A stretch of DNA of 64,000 nt from Litoreibacter janthinus (GCF_900111945.1 NZ_FOYO01000001.1:806751-870750); one strand, 5' to 3'. Shown: positions 1-10,053, counted from the stretch's first letter. Numbers and translations: made by a program. Notes: generated by a model not told the origin, from the letters alone.

Positions 1-1
1 C

Positions 2-328
2 TCCCTACAGGGCGTTCCGTATTCCATACGGTTCCATCTGCACCCAGAAGTAGATGCGTCCTTGGATATGGGGGGAACCGCGGTGTCGCTGGCTTTGAAA
101 AGTGGTGAAGTTTGGGTCTTCCGACCCTCTTTGGCAGCAAAAATGTCGATTGAGCCGAGCGTTTATCTGGAAAAAGGGCGATTAAAGCCCCGTGCGTCCA
201 AACAGATCGTTTTATCCTCGCGCGTGATGGAGTATGCGAGCCAGGTCAGCTGGTCTCTGGCGAAAGCGCAAGACACTCCGTCTTACTTGCGTGACGTGGA
301 TGAGGACCTAGAGCTGGCGCTGAAATGA
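2..328 (+). CDS. Heparinase II/III family protein, C-terminal fragment
   Basis: The reading frame is open from the left edge and stops at 328, so only about the last 108 residues are present. The fragment contains RFHLHPEVDA followed by a beta-strand-rich stretch (WVFRPS), which resembles the C-terminal beta domain of heparinase II/III-type polysaccharide lyases. The same gene precedes purH in many Rhodobacterales, from memory. The catalytic domain lies outside the window, so substrate and activity cannot be judged. It ends 29 bp before purH on the same strand. Confidence 0.75.
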   Translation, partial: SLQGVPYSIRFHLHPEVDASLDMGGTAVSLALKSGEVWVFRPSLAAKMSIEPSVYLEKGRLKPRASKQIVLSSRVMEYASQVSWSLAKAQDTPSYLRDVDEDLELALK

Positions 329-357
329 CCTCCGCTGCTTGAGCTTTAAGGACCACT

Positions 358-1944
358 ATGACCGATCTCGTTCCCGTGCACCGCGCGCTGCTTTCCGTTT
401 CCGACAAATCCGGCCTGATTGAGTTCGCCCGCGCCTTGGCGGGCCACGGCGTTGAGCTTCTATCGACAGGCGGCACTGCAGCGGCGATCCGTGACGCCGG
501 GCTGGATGTGAAGGACGTGTCCGAGGTAACTGGCTTCCCAGAGATGATGGATGGTCGCGTAAAAACGTTGCATCCGATCGTGCACGGTGGACTTCTGGCA
601 TTGCGCGACGACGAGGGCCATGTGGGTTCCATGACCGAGCACGGAATTGGGGCGATCGATCTGCTGGTGGTGAACCTCTATCCGTTTGAAGAAACCGTGG
701 CCAAAGGCGCAGATTACGCGACCTGCATTGAGAATATCGACATTGGCGGCCCCGCGATGCTGCGGTCTGCTGCGAAAAACCATAAGTTCGTAAACGTGGT
801 GACTGATGTTCAGGACTACGACGCGGTGCTAACTGAAATGGGTGCGCAGAATGGCGCGACCTCTTATGCCTTCCGCCAACGTTTGGCACTGACCGCATAT
901 TCTCGCACCGCAGCCTATGACACTGCGGTATCGGGCTGGATGGCTGGTGCTTTGGGTGAGACACCGCGCCGCAAATCGTTCGCCGGCACACTCGCGCAAA
1001 CCCTGCGCTATGGCGAAAACCCTCACCAGCAGGCGGCGTTCTACACCGATGGCTCCGCCCGTCCTGGTGTGGCTACGGCCCAACAGCATCAGGGCAAAGA
1101 GCTGTCCTACAACAATATCAACGACACCGACGCCGCCTTTGAATTGGTCGCTGAGTTTGACCCGAAAGACGGCCCAGCGGTTGCCATAATCAAGCATGCA
1201 AACCCTTGCGGCGTGGCACGCGGCGCGACCGTGGCCGAGGCCTACAACAAAGCGTTCGAATGCGACCAGACATCGGCATTCGGGGGCATCATCGCGGTGA
1301 ACCAGCCGCTTGACGGGGCGACTGCCGAAGCGATCAGCGGAATCTTCACCGAGGTGGTCATTGCCCCCGGAGCAGATGACGACGCACGCGCAATCTTCGC
1401 AAAGAAAAAGAACCTGCGCCTGCTGACAACTGCCGGACTGCCTGATCCGGTAGCAGCTGCATTGACGGTTCGCCAAGTGTCCGGCGGTTTGCTGGTGCAA
1501 GACAAAGACAATGGGCGCGTGATGGCAGGCGATCTGAAGGTGGTGACCAAACGTGCACCGACTGAGCAGGAACTTGCCGACATGCTTTTCGCATGGCGCG
1601 TGGCCAAACATGTGAAGTCCAATGCGATTGTTTACGTCAAAGATGGCGCGACAGTTGGCATCGGTGCTGGGCAGATGAGCCGAGTGGACAGCTCTCGCAT
1701 CGCCGCGCGCAAGGCACTGGATGTGGCGGAGCTTCTGGGGCTGCCAGAGCCGCGTACAGTCGGGTCCGCCGTGGCATCAGATGCGTTCTTCCCATTCGCT
1801 GACGGTCTGCAAACCGCCGCTGAGGCAGGCGCAACGGCGTTGATCCAACCGGGCGGTTCCATGCGGGATGATGAAGTGATCGCAGCGGCGGATGAGCTGG
1901 GGCTGGCGATGGTCTTCACCGGCATGCGTCATTTCCGGCACTGA
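358..1944 (+). CDS. purH: Bifunctional AICAR transformylase/IMP cyclohydrolase PurH
   Basis: This cytoplasmic enzyme performs the last two steps of de novo IMP synthesis: formylation of AICAR from 10-formyl-THF, then ring closure. Its 528 residues are the usual length. The N-terminal MGS-like cyclohydrolase domain begins with [11 protein letters not shown] and contains LLSTGGTA and DGRVKTLHP. The AICAR transformylase domain carries the active-site KHANPCG motif near residue 280. An AAGGA ribosome site lies just upstream of the ATG. The lspA start follows only 2 bp after the stop, so the two are probably co-transcribed. Confidence 0.97.
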   Translation: MTDLVPVHRALLSVSDKSGLIEFARALAGHGVELLSTGGTAAAIRDAGLDVKDVSEVTGFPEMMDGRVKTLHPIVHGGLLALRDDEGHVGSMTEHGIGAIDLLVVNLYPFEETVAKGADYATCIENIDIGGPAMLRSAAKNHKFVNVVTDVQDYDAVLTEMGAQNGATSYAFRQRLALTAYSRTAAYDTAVSGWMAGALGETPRRKSFAGTLAQTLRYGENPHQQAAFYTDGSARPGVATAQQHQGKELSYNNINDTDAAFELVAEFDPKDGPAVAIIKHANPCGVARGATVAEAYNKAFECDQTSAFGGIIAVNQPLDGATAEAISGIFTEVVIAPGADDDARAIFAKKKNLRLLTTAGLPDPVAAALTVRQVSGGLLVQDKDNGRVMAGDLKVVTKRAPTEQELADMLFAWRVAKHVKSNAIVYVKDGATVGIGAGQMSRVDSSRIAARKALDVAELLGLPEPRTVGSAVASDAFFPFADGLQTAAEAGATALIQPGGSMRDDEVIAAADELGLAMVFTGMRHFRH

Positions 1945-1946
1945 TC

Positions 1947-2426
1947 ATGCGGGTGATGCTTCTTTCCGCGCTGGCCGTTTTCGGGGTCGATCAGCTTTCC
2001 AAATGGGCTGTGGTCCATTGGCTGGACCTCAAGAACGTGCTGTCAATTGATGTGCTTCCCCCTGTGCTGAATTTCCGCATGGGGTGGAACACCGGCATCA
2101 ATTTCGGCCTGTTCGGCGACAGCCATGAGATAATGCGCTACGTTTTGGTGGCGCTGGCGCTGGTCGTGTCGACATGGATTTTGTGGTGGGGTAATCGCAA
2201 TCTTGGCCGTCTGGTCACCCAGATCGGGGCGGGCGCAATCATTGGCGGCGCCTTGGCCAATGCGGTAGACCGCGTGATTTACGGGGCCGTGGCAGATTTC
2301 CTGAATATGTCGTGTTGTGGTATCAACAACCCTTACACGTTCAATATCGCTGATATAGGCATCTTTGCAGGGGCGTTTGCGCTGATTGCGTTCGATGACA
2401 CAAAGGGTGAGCAAAAGTCAGCGTAA
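1947..2426 (+). CDS. lspA: Lipoprotein signal peptidase II
   Basis: Signal peptidase II cleaves the signal peptide of diacylglyceryl-modified prolipoproteins in the inner membrane. The 159-residue protein has four hydrophobic segments. It shows the family motifs NTGINFG, the conserved Asp in ANAVDRV and FNIADIGI with the second catalytic Asp. It starts 2 bp after purH, and a predicted lipoprotein (2496-3014), a potential substrate, follows. Confidence 0.95.
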   Translation: MRVMLLSALAVFGVDQLSKWAVVHWLDLKNVLSIDVLPPVLNFRMGWNTGINFGLFGDSHEIMRYVLVALALVVSTWILWWGNRNLGRLVTQIGAGAIIGGALANAVDRVIYGAVADFLNMSCCGINNPYTFNIADIGIFAGAFALIAFDDTKGEQKSA

Positions 2427-2495
2427 AGAACCCTCGTGACGCCCGCGACGGATTGCGCTAAAACGGCATCAAAAGATGAGCAGGAGTGGCCTTTC

Positions 2496-3014
2496 ATGCA
2501 ACGCAAAGCGATGATCCTCGGTGGGATGGTCTGCGCCGCATTGGCGTTGTCGGCGTGCGACCGCAACAAGCAGCCGCAACTGCTGAACGTAAAATCCAAC
2601 CAAGAGGGTGGGCCAGACGAGTTTGCTGTTCTGCCCAACAAGCCCCTTACGCTGCCTGATACATATGCCGAACTGCCCGAACCCACGCGTGGCGGCGTCA
2701 ACCGCACCGACGTGACGCCTTTGGAAGATGCCGTCGTGGCCCTTGGCGGCAACCCGAACGCCGGGATCAGTGACGGCGGACTGGTCAACTACGCTTCGCG
2801 TTATGGCGTTTCGCCAAATATCCGTGGTGCGCTGGCGACCGAAGATCTTGAGTTCCGCCGCAAGAACGATGGCCGCCTTCTGGAGCGGGTGTTCAATGTG
2901 AACGTTTACTTCAAAGCCTACCGCAAGCAGTCTCTGGATCAGTATGCTGAGCTTGAGCGGCTGCGTCGTCTTGGCGTGCGGACCAATTCCGCGCCGCCTG
3001 AAGGCGCTGAATAG
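2496..3014 (+). CDS. DUF3035-type lipoprotein
   Basis: This 172-residue protein begins MQRKAMILGGMVCAALALS and has a lipobox ending at Cys (LSAC). It should therefore be lipidated and anchored in an envelope membrane, processed by the LspA encoded just upstream. The rest is polar with no transmembrane segment. It resembles the DUF3035 family of alphaproteobacterial lipoproteins, whose function I do not know. The frame is open from 2436, but the ATG at 2496 follows an AGGAG site and starts the signal peptide cleanly. Confidence 0.85.
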   Translation: MQRKAMILGGMVCAALALSACDRNKQPQLLNVKSNQEGGPDEFAVLPNKPLTLPDTYAELPEPTRGGVNRTDVTPLEDAVVALGGNPNAGISDGGLVNYASRYGVSPNIRGALATEDLEFRRKNDGRLLERVFNVNVYFKAYRKQSLDQYAELERLRRLGVRTNSAPPEGAE

Positions 3015-3101
3015 CGACAACGCTCACAATAGCGTGGCCTATGTTGAATTCGCCGCCAGCTATGCCATGTTTTATAGAATTGAACTGCTAAAGGGATGCT
3101 C

Positions 3102-4445
3102 ATGCGCCGTCTGATTGCTTGCCTGCTTGCTCCGGCCCTTTTGGCCCTTCCCGCGGGCGCGGCCGAAAAGATCACCACATTCACTTTGGACAATGGCCTT
3201 GAGGCCGTCGTTCTTGAGGACCACCGCGCGCCCGTTGTCGTGCATATGCTGTGGTACAAGGCGGGTGCAGCTGACGAAGAGCCTGGCGTTTCCGGCGTGG
3301 CCCACTTTCTGGAGCATTTGCTGTTCAAAGCGACAGAGAAGATGGAGGCTGGCGAGTTTTCTGCAGTTGTCGAAGCGAATGGTGGATCGGACAATGCATT
3401 CACCTCTTGGGATTACACGGCCTACCACCAACGGATTGCTGCTGACCGTCTTGATCTGATGATGCAGATGGAAGCGGATCGCATGCGCAACATCCGCCTG
3501 ACAGAAGAAGATGTGGAGACAGAGCGCAAAGTGATCCTGGAAGAGCGTGCGCAGCGCACCGACAGTGATCCGGGGGCATTGTTCGGTGAGCAGCGCAACG
3601 CCGCCCAGTATCTAAACCACCCCTATGGACGCCCCATCATTGGCTGGCGTCATGAGGCGTCTGAGCTAAGCCGAGAGGACGCGCTGGCGTATTACCAAAA
3701 ATACTATGCGCCCAATGCGGCGATCCTGATCGTTGCAGGTGACGTTGACCCCGCCGAAGTCGAAGCCTTGGCTCAAAAGCACTATGGCCCGCTGAAACCG
3801 ACCGAAGGGCTGACAGAGCGTGTACGCCCCGCGGAGCCGCCTCAGTTGGCGGAGCGACGCATCGTTTTTGAAGACACGCGGGTTGCGCAGCCTTATGTCA
3901 TTCGCTCGTACACCGCGCCAGAGCGTGATGCAGGCGATCAAGAAACCGCAGCAGCTCTCACTATGCTGGCTGAAATTCTTGGCGGAAGTGGCCGAACATC
4001 TGTTCTGGGCCAAGCGCTCCAAGTGAACAGCAACAAGGCGGTCTATAGCTCTGCGTTTTATTCTGGCGTGAACTACGATGACACGACCTTCGGAGTCTTC
4101 GTGGTTCCTGCCCCTGGTCTGAGTTTACAACAAGCCGAAGATGAGATGGATGCGGTGATCGCGCAGTTCATGAAGGACGGTGTAGACGCCGAACAACTGG
4201 CGCGGGTGAAGTCGCAAATTCGTGCATCCTTGATCTACGAACAGGATGCCGTCGCCTCGCTTGGTCGCCAATACGGGGCGGCTCTTACGTCTGGCTTGAC
4301 CGTCGAGGACGTGCAGCAATGGCCTGCTATTCTGGAGGCCGTTACCGAGAACGACATCATGGACGCTGCGAGACTGGTGTTCGACCGCAAAAAGGCGGTG
4401 ACCGGATGGTTCCGCAAGCCAATCGAGCTGGAGGTTTCCCAATGA
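3102..4445 (+). CDS. M16 family zinc metallopeptidase, catalytic member
   Basis: A 447-residue pitrilysin/processing-peptidase-like protease with a signal peptide (MRRLIACLLAPALLALPAGA), so it is probably periplasmic. The inverted zinc motif HFLEH lies in the first domain, and the downstream ETERKVILEE segment supplies the third zinc ligand glutamate. An ATG at 3096 is possible, but AAGGGA at 3091-3096 is better spaced for 3102. The next gene overlaps its stop (ATGA) and encodes a paralogue without the zinc motif. The pair resembles alpha/beta-type M16 heterodimers. The substrate is unknown. Confidence 0.92.
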   Translation: MRRLIACLLAPALLALPAGAAEKITTFTLDNGLEAVVLEDHRAPVVVHMLWYKAGAADEEPGVSGVAHFLEHLLFKATEKMEAGEFSAVVEANGGSDNAFTSWDYTAYHQRIAADRLDLMMQMEADRMRNIRLTEEDVETERKVILEERAQRTDSDPGALFGEQRNAAQYLNHPYGRPIIGWRHEASELSREDALAYYQKYYAPNAAILIVAGDVDPAEVEALAQKHYGPLKPTEGLTERVRPAEPPQLAERRIVFEDTRVAQPYVIRSYTAPERDAGDQETAAALTMLAEILGGSGRTSVLGQALQVNSNKAVYSSAFYSGVNYDDTTFGVFVVPAPGLSLQQAEDEMDAVIAQFMKDGVDAEQLARVKSQIRASLIYEQDAVASLGRQYGAALTSGLTVEDVQQWPAILEAVTENDIMDAARLVFDRKKAVTGWFRKPIELEVSQ

Positions 4446-5749
4446 TCCGCGTCGTTCTTACTGCCTGTTTCGCCCTTATAGCACTGCCCGCGGCTGCGAT
4501 TGATATCAAAGAGGTCACATCACCCGGCGGGATAAAGGCATGGCTGGTTGAAGAGCCGTCGATCCCCTTCACCGCATTGGAGATCCGCTTCAAAGGTGGC
4601 GCATCCTTGGACCGTGAGGGCAAGCGTGGGGCAGCCTATTTGATGTCTGGCCTGTTGGATGAAGGTGCGGGCGAGATGACCTCGACCGAATTCGCCGCCG
4701 CCGCCGAAGGGCTTGCATTGCAATATGATTTTGATGCGTCAGCGGACAGCTTTTCCGTGTCGGCGCAGTTTCTTACGGAGAACCGCGAGGAATCGCTGGA
4801 ACTGCTTCGGAAAGCCCTGAACGAACCGCGCTTCGATCAAGACGCCGTCGACCGCGTTCGCGGTCAGGTCCTGTCGATGATCGCGTCAGATGCCGAAGAC
4901 ACCAATGACATCGCAGGCAAGACCTTTGCAGAGTTGGCATATGGCGATCACCCCTACGCCAGCAAACTGGAAGGCACTGCTGACACAGTGTCGGCCCTGA
5001 CGCGTGAAGATTTGATTGCTTCCCATGCGGACCTGCTAACCCGTGACCGTGTTTACGTCGGCGCTGTTGGTGACATCACACCGGCGGAGCTGGGTCTGGT
5101 TTTGGATAAGCTGCTTGGGGCGCTACCGCAAAACGGGCCAGAGATGCCCGGCCCTGCGCCATTCCTGTTGGCAGGTGGCGAGACGATCGTGCCGTATGAC
5201 ACGCCTCAATCGGTCGCCATCTTCGGCCATTCCGGCATTGAACGCACTGACCCAGATTTCTTCGCAGCATTTGTGATGAACCAAGTGCTGGGCTCCGGTG
5301 GCTTTGGATCGCGCCTGATGGATGAGGTGCGGGAGAAGCGCGGGCTGACATATGGTGTCTATTCCTATCTGGTCCTGCGTGAGCACGTGAACCTAGTGAT
5401 GGGGCAGGTGTCGTCTTCCAACGAAAGCGTTGCGGAGGCGATAGAGGTGATACGCGCCGAATGGGCGAAGATGGCCGAGAACGGATTGACAGAGGAAGAA
5501 TTAGCGACAGCCAAAACCTATCTAACGGGCGCCTATCCGTTGCGCTTTGACGGCAATGCGCGCATCGCCAATATTTTGGCTGCCATGCAATTTGACGACT
5601 TGCCCGTGGACTACATCGATACCCGAAATTCCAAGGTCGAGGCTGTCACGCTGGACGACATTCAACGCGTGGCCAAACGGCTGTTGAAGCCGGAGAACCT
5701 GCACTTCGTCGTGGTCGGGAAACCCGTTGGTCTGGGGGCGTCAAACTAA
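4442..5749 (+). CDS. M16 family peptidase-like protein, non-catalytic partner
   Basis: A 435-residue M16 paralogue with a signal peptide (MIRVVLTACFALIALPAAA). Where the active partner has HFLEH this protein has YLMSGLLDEG, so it lacks the zinc ligands. The C-terminal half retains the G-SRLMDEVREKRGLTYGV signature. The ATG overlaps the stop of the upstream catalytic gene by 4 bp, consistent with translational coupling and an obligate heterodimer. The frame is open upstream to 4319, but that extension lies inside the neighbouring gene and would bury the signal peptide. Confidence 0.92.
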   Translation: MIRVVLTACFALIALPAAAIDIKEVTSPGGIKAWLVEEPSIPFTALEIRFKGGASLDREGKRGAAYLMSGLLDEGAGEMTSTEFAAAAEGLALQYDFDASADSFSVSAQFLTENREESLELLRKALNEPRFDQDAVDRVRGQVLSMIASDAEDTNDIAGKTFAELAYGDHPYASKLEGTADTVSALTREDLIASHADLLTRDRVYVGAVGDITPAELGLVLDKLLGALPQNGPEMPGPAPFLLAGGETIVPYDTPQSVAIFGHSGIERTDPDFFAAFVMNQVLGSGGFGSRLMDEVREKRGLTYGVYSYLVLREHVNLVMGQVSSSNESVAEAIEVIRAEWAKMAENGLTEEELATAKTYLTGAYPLRFDGNARIANILAAMQFDDLPVDYIDTRNSKVEAVTLDDIQRVAKRLLKPENLHFVVVGKPVGLGASN

Positions 5750-5796
5750 CCAAGCCGCATGGCCGAATCGGGATCGAGCGTGCTACAAATTGCGGT

Positions 5797-7653
5797 ATGA
5801 ATGTTCTGACCCCCAACATAGGCGATAGCCAGCCGGCAAAACGGCCTCAGATCAAGCAGTTGGATGAGGTCGCAGTGAACCGCATTGCGGCTGGTGAGGT
5901 TGTTGAACGCCCTGCATCCGCTGTGAAGGAACTCGTGGAGAACGCGCTTGACGCTGGCGCGACCCGCATTGAACTTTGCCTGAAGGACGGCGGAAAAACC
6001 CTAATCCGCGTTACTGATGACGGGCACGGCATACCAGCGCAAGATTTGCCACTGGCGCTCGCGCGACATGCGACCTCTAAAATCGACGGTTCTGACCTTC
6101 TGAATATCCACACCTTCGGGTTTCGCGGCGAGGCTTTGCCGTCCATGGCATCGGTTGGGCGCATGACCATCACCTCTCGCGTTTCTGGGGAAGATGCCGC
6201 TCAGATCACGGTGGACGGGGGCGTGATGCAGCCCGTAATGCCCGCGGCATTGACCAAAGGCACCGTAGTCGAGCTGCGTAACCTGTTTTATGCCACGCCT
6301 GCGCGACTGAAATTCCTGCGCTCCGACCGTGCAGAAACATCGGCGATACTGGATGTGATCAAGAAGCTGGCGATGGCGGAGCCCTATGTCGGCTTTACCA
6401 TCCGTGACCTGTCGCGCGATGACAAAGGCCGCGTGACCTTCCGCGCCGACGCGCAATCGGGCGACATGTTTGACGCGCTGAGTGGGCGATTGCGGTCAAT
6501 CCTAGGGGCGGAGTTTGCGGATAACGCATTGCCCATTGATGCAGAACGCGACGGGATTACCCTTACAGGCTACGCGGCACTGCCAACCTATTCGCGCGGC
6601 ACGAGCGTCGCCCAGTTTCTGTTCGTGAATGGCCGCCCTGTGCGCGACAAGCTTTTGATCGGAGCTCTGCGCGGCGCGTATTCTGACTTCCTAAGCCGCG
6701 ACCGGCATCCTGCGGTGGCGCTGTTTTTGGAATTGGACCCGACCAAAGTTGACGTCAACGTGCACCCTGCCAAGGCAGAGGTGCGGTTCCGCGATCCGGG
6801 GCTGGCGCGGGGGCTGATCGTCTCGGCGCTCAAGCACGCGTTAGCCGAGGCAGGGCACCGTGCGTCGACCACGGTAGCTGGCGCCACATTGGGCGCGTTT
6901 CGCCCCGAGCGTGTCGACAGGCCGATCTATCAGATGGACCGCCCGTCCCAATCCGCTTTGCGGGGCGCTTATCAAACACAAACACCAGAGTATGAGCCGC
7001 GGGGGTTTAGCGAGACGCAAGCCGTTTACAGCCGCGTGGATGTGGTCGAGCCGGACCCGATGGCATCGCAAGACCAACCTTTGGGGGCCGCGCGCGGGCA
7101 GGTGCACGAGAATTACATCATCGCCCAAACCAAAGACGGCATGGTGATCGTCGACCAGCATGCGGCGCACGAACGGCTGGTCTATGAGAAACTTAAAAAA
7201 CAAATGGCGGAGAACGGCGTCGCCGCGCAGGCCTTATTGATACCAGAGATCGTGGAAATGTCAGAAGGCGATGCTGCGATCTTGCTTGCCCATGCAGATG
7301 CGCTGTCAAAGCTTGGCCTGACCTTGGAGCCATTTGGAGCAGGCGCCATTGCTGTGCGCGAAACGCCGGCTATTTTGGGTGAAGTGAACGCAGAGGCTAT
7401 GGTGCGCGATATTCTGGACGAACTTGACGATCTTGGCGACACTCAGCTTGTCGCCGACAAGATAGAGGCCGTACTCAGCCGCGTCGCCTGCCACGGCTCT
7501 ATCCGGTCGGGCCGATGGATGCGCGCGGACGAGATGAACGCGCTGCTCCGTGAGATGGAGGCGACGCCTCATTCAGGCCAGTGCAACCATGGCCGCCCCA
7601 CCTATGTTGAATTGAAACTGACTGACATTGAACGGTTGTTCGGACGCACATGA
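5797..7653 (+). CDS. mutL: DNA mismatch repair protein MutL (endonuclease type)
   Basis: A 618-residue mismatch repair coordinator. The GHKL ATPase domain is at the N terminus (IAAGEVVERPASAVKELVEN, then DDGHGI and GFRGEAL). The C-terminal dimerisation domain carries DQHA-AH-E-RLVY-E around residue 453, which fits the metal-binding endonuclease consensus DQHA(X)2E(X)4E. CHGSIRSG and CNHGRPT follow. MutL here should therefore nick DNA itself, as expected in organisms without MutH. rmuC overlaps the stop by 4 bp. Confidence 0.97.
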   Translation: MNVLTPNIGDSQPAKRPQIKQLDEVAVNRIAAGEVVERPASAVKELVENALDAGATRIELCLKDGGKTLIRVTDDGHGIPAQDLPLALARHATSKIDGSDLLNIHTFGFRGEALPSMASVGRMTITSRVSGEDAAQITVDGGVMQPVMPAALTKGTVVELRNLFYATPARLKFLRSDRAETSAILDVIKKLAMAEPYVGFTIRDLSRDDKGRVTFRADAQSGDMFDALSGRLRSILGAEFADNALPIDAERDGITLTGYAALPTYSRGTSVAQFLFVNGRPVRDKLLIGALRGAYSDFLSRDRHPAVALFLELDPTKVDVNVHPAKAEVRFRDPGLARGLIVSALKHALAEAGHRASTTVAGATLGAFRPERVDRPIYQMDRPSQSALRGAYQTQTPEYEPRGFSETQAVYSRVDVVEPDPMASQDQPLGAARGQVHENYIIAQTKDGMVIVDQHAAHERLVYEKLKKQMAENGVAAQALLIPEIVEMSEGDAAILLAHADALSKLGLTLEPFGAGAIAVRETPAILGEVNAEAMVRDILDELDDLGDTQLVADKIEAVLSRVACHGSIRSGRWMRADEMNALLREMEATPHSGQCNHGRPTYVELKLTDIERLFGRT

Positions 7654-8873
7654 TCCAGATCGGTGACATTGTTTTAAGGTGGGATGACCCACTGGTTATT
7701 GCGGGCCTCGTCGGGGCTGCTGTGCTTGTTCTGATGGTTGTTCTGCTGATCATCGTTGTCCGATCCGCTGGACGGGCGGCGAGCATGACAGAGCCTATGA
7801 TGATGCAAATGGGCCTGCTCAATCAAACTGTTCAAAATTTGGGGAACGGCCAGGCCCAGCTTACGGGGGGCATGGAAAGCCTGTCCAAGAGCCAGACCAT
7901 GACGATCCAAACGATGGAAGTCCGACTGGCCGAAGTTCAACAAAAAATGGCGGAACGGCTGCACGAAAATGCAATGAAGTCTGCGCGTTCGTTGTCCGAC
8001 TTGCAGGAGCGTATGAATGACACGCTCCACGGCTCCTCCGAGAAAACAACGAAGTCTCTGACACAACTTCAAGAACGGCTCGCGACCATCGATAAGGCCC
8101 AGACCAATATCGAGAAGTTGTCGGGCGATGTACTGTCGCTGCAAGATATCCTGTCCAACAAACAAACACGCGGGGCGTTCGGGGAGATTCAGCTGAATGA
8201 CATCGTATCCAAGGCGCTGCCTGCGGATAGCTACACTTTCCAATGCACCCTATCGAACGGGCGGCGTGCGGATTGTCTGATCAAACTGCCCAACCCGCCC
8301 GGACCGATTGTGATTGATGCGAAGTTCCCGTTGGAGGCGTATGAGGCGCTCGTTTCCGCTGAAACCAAGGACCAGCAGGCGCGAGCACTGACCGCTTTGG
8401 GACAGGCCGTGCGGGTTCACATCAAAAAAATCTCGGACAGCTACTTGATCGAAGGCGAAACCGCGGACGGGGCGTTGATGTTCTTGCCGTCCGAAGCAGT
8501 CTACGCTGAACTCCATTCCCGCCTGCCACATATCGTGCGCGAAGGGTTTGCGGCGCGCGTCTGGATCGTGTCGCCCACGACCTGCATGGCCACGCTGAAC
8601 ACGATGCGATCAATCCTGAAGGATTCGAGAATGCGGGAACAAACGGGCGAAATCCGCAAAGCGCTGCGTCAGCTTCATCGGGACGTCGAGATCATCGGCG
8701 AGAAAGCGGGCAAGTTGGAAACGCATCTGCGGCAAGCCGGTGACGACGTTGCAGGCGTGCTTACAGCCGCCACCCGCGCGGGCAAGCGGGCAGACCGGCT
8801 GGACAATTTTGATTTCGAAGAGCTGGCCCCGGAAGCCACGAATGTAGTGCCGCTGAGCAAGCTGGAAGACTAA
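7650..8873 (+). CDS. rmuC: DNA recombination protein RmuC
   Basis: A 407-residue protein with an N-terminal transmembrane helix (residues about 18-40), a long coiled coil (about 60-160) and a C-terminal nuclease-like fold with the conserved segments GAFGEIQL, VIDAKFPLEAY and MFLPSEAVYAELH. RmuC proteins limit inversions at short repeats, and the fold is related to restriction endonucleases. The ATG overlaps the mutL stop, so two genome-stability genes are coupled. Its 3' end overlaps the convergent chrR stop by 4 bp. Confidence 0.93.
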   Translation: MIQIGDIVLRWDDPLVIAGLVGAAVLVLMVVLLIIVVRSAGRAASMTEPMMMQMGLLNQTVQNLGNGQAQLTGGMESLSKSQTMTIQTMEVRLAEVQQKMAERLHENAMKSARSLSDLQERMNDTLHGSSEKTTKSLTQLQERLATIDKAQTNIEKLSGDVLSLQDILSNKQTRGAFGEIQLNDIVSKALPADSYTFQCTLSNGRRADCLIKLPNPPGPIVIDAKFPLEAYEALVSAETKDQQARALTALGQAVRVHIKKISDSYLIEGETADGALMFLPSEAVYAELHSRLPHIVREGFAARVWIVSPTTCMATLNTMRSILKDSRMREQTGEIRKALRQLHRDVEIIGEKAGKLETHLRQAGDDVAGVLTAATRAGKRADRLDNFDFEELAPEATNVVPLSKLED

Positions 8874-9526
8874 ATCCGCAAGAAGGGCTGCGCAATCCGT
8901 TGAATAATGCCCCGGAATTTCAGAGGGGCGTCGGTCGCTGCAAGGCAGATACAGTCCACCCCGGCTTCCGCTACGGGCGTGTGCTCGTCTTCTTCTGTCG
9001 CAATTTCCAGATCACCTGGTCCGAACCGATCAAATTCATCACGGAATGCGCCTTGCAAAACCAAGGTCAATTCTGTGCCCCGGTGGCCATGATCAGGCAC
9101 CGCACAGCCCGCAGGGATGTGCAGCAGACGCACGCTCGCATCTTTGGAGGTGGGCAAAATTGCCTGACGCACACCCATGCCGACGGGGCGCCATTTAACG
9201 GCGTCCAAATCACCACCAACGTAGTCTTGCAGCGCGGTCGGGAACAGGCCAGGCTTGATGCGGATCGGCGCTTTCCGGTCTACGGGATCTTGTGCAATGA
9301 GCGCTAGTGTAGCGTCCAGATCGACCTCCATCTCGGATGTCGCTGAGTCGCCAGATGTGCCAGATAACATCGCGCCACCGACGGCCTCGAAGGCTTCAAG
9401 GCGAACTCGGCAATCGTCGCACATGCTGACATGTGTCGCCACAACAAGGCCGAAGGCTTCAGGCAGGTTGCCTGCCGCATAGCTGATCAGCAGCGCATCG
9501 TTCAGATGATGTTTAATGTTCGTCAT
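8870..9526 (-). CDS. chrR: Anti-sigma factor ChrR (zinc-binding, cupin)
   Basis: This anti-sigma factor holds the ECF sigma factor RpoE inactive until singlet oxygen or related stress. Its N-terminal zinc anti-sigma domain has H6, H32, C36 and C39 (ATHVSMCDDC), the ZAS ligand pattern. The C-terminal cupin domain retains metal ligands in DHGHRGTE and in DEHTP. The start used here (MTNIKHH) matches my memory of the Rhodobacter sphaeroides protein. A GTG at 9538 overlaps the rpoE stop as GTGA and would add four residues; both are possible. It is co-transcribed with rpoE. Confidence 0.93.
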   Translation of the reverse strand: MTNIKHHLNDALLISYAAGNLPEAFGLVVATHVSMCDDCRVRLEAFEAVGGAMLSGTSGDSATSEMEVDLDATLALIAQDPVDRKAPIRIKPGLFPTALQDYVGGDLDAVKWRPVGMGVRQAILPTSKDASVRLLHIPAGCAVPDHGHRGTELTLVLQGAFRDEFDRFGPGDLEIATEEDEHTPVAEAGVDCICLAATDAPLKFRGIIQRIAQPFLRI

Positions 9527-9534
9527 GTCCAGTT

Positions 9535-10053
9535 TCACTTCATTGTGTGGCGCAGCTTTTCCAGCGCCAGTCTAATTCTCGACTTGATCGTCCCCAGCGG
9601 AAGGCCAGTCTGATCGGCAATCTCGCTATGCGACAGATCACCAAAATAGGCCTTCTGGATCAGAACCCTTTGCTTTTCGGGCAGCTCAGACAAAGCCTGA
9701 ACCAATCGCGTACTTTCTTGTTGGAACTCCAGAACCTCCGCCGCATCCGGCTCTGATTCTGGACCCCATGTTAACTCGTCCGGCTCGGGACGACGCTGCT
9801 TGCGCAGCATGTCGATCCGGCGGTTTCGGGCGATTGTGAACACCCAAGTGCTCACGCTGGCCCGTGTTGGATCGAACAAGTGAGACTTCCGCCACAGCGT
9901 TGCCATGACGTCTTGCGCGCACTCTTCGGCCAATGAGGCGTCCGACCCTGATTTTATCAGGAACGCCTTCACACGCGGCGCGAAGTGTCGGAAAAGCTCT
10001 GCAAAGGCCGCCTTGTCTTGGGCGTCTCGGATCAGCAGAACGCATTCGACCAT
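9535..10053 (-). CDS. rpoE: ECF sigma factor RpoE (ChrR-controlled, ECF11 type)
   Basis: The protein has sigma-2 (AFAELFRHFAPRVKAFL, then AQDVMATLWRK and WVFTIARNRRIDMLRK) and sigma-4 (SELPEKQRVLIQKAYFGDLSHSEI and LPLGTIKSRIRL). Paired with ChrR, it is the sigma factor of the singlet-oxygen response. The frame is open from an ATG at 10188 (217 residues). However, a TGATCC-N18-TAGAAG promoter has its -10 at 10193-10198, placing the transcript start at or inside that ATG. The ATG at 10053 (172 residues) follows AAGAAG and begins just before the sigma-2 domain, so I prefer it. Starts at 10083 (GTG) or 10188 are not excluded. Confidence 0.9.
   Translation of the reverse strand: MVECVLLIRDAQDKAAFAELFRHFAPRVKAFLIKSGSDASLAEECAQDVMATLWRKSHLFDPTRASVSTWVFTIARNRRIDMLRKQRRPEPDELTWGPESEPDAAEVLEFQQESTRLVQALSELPEKQRVLIQKAYFGDLSHSEIADQTGLPLGTIKSRIRLALEKLRHTMK

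Noticed and set aside
829..1611. A 260-codon minus-strand open frame inside purH
   Set aside because: Shadow of a highly conserved gene; no recognisable motif.
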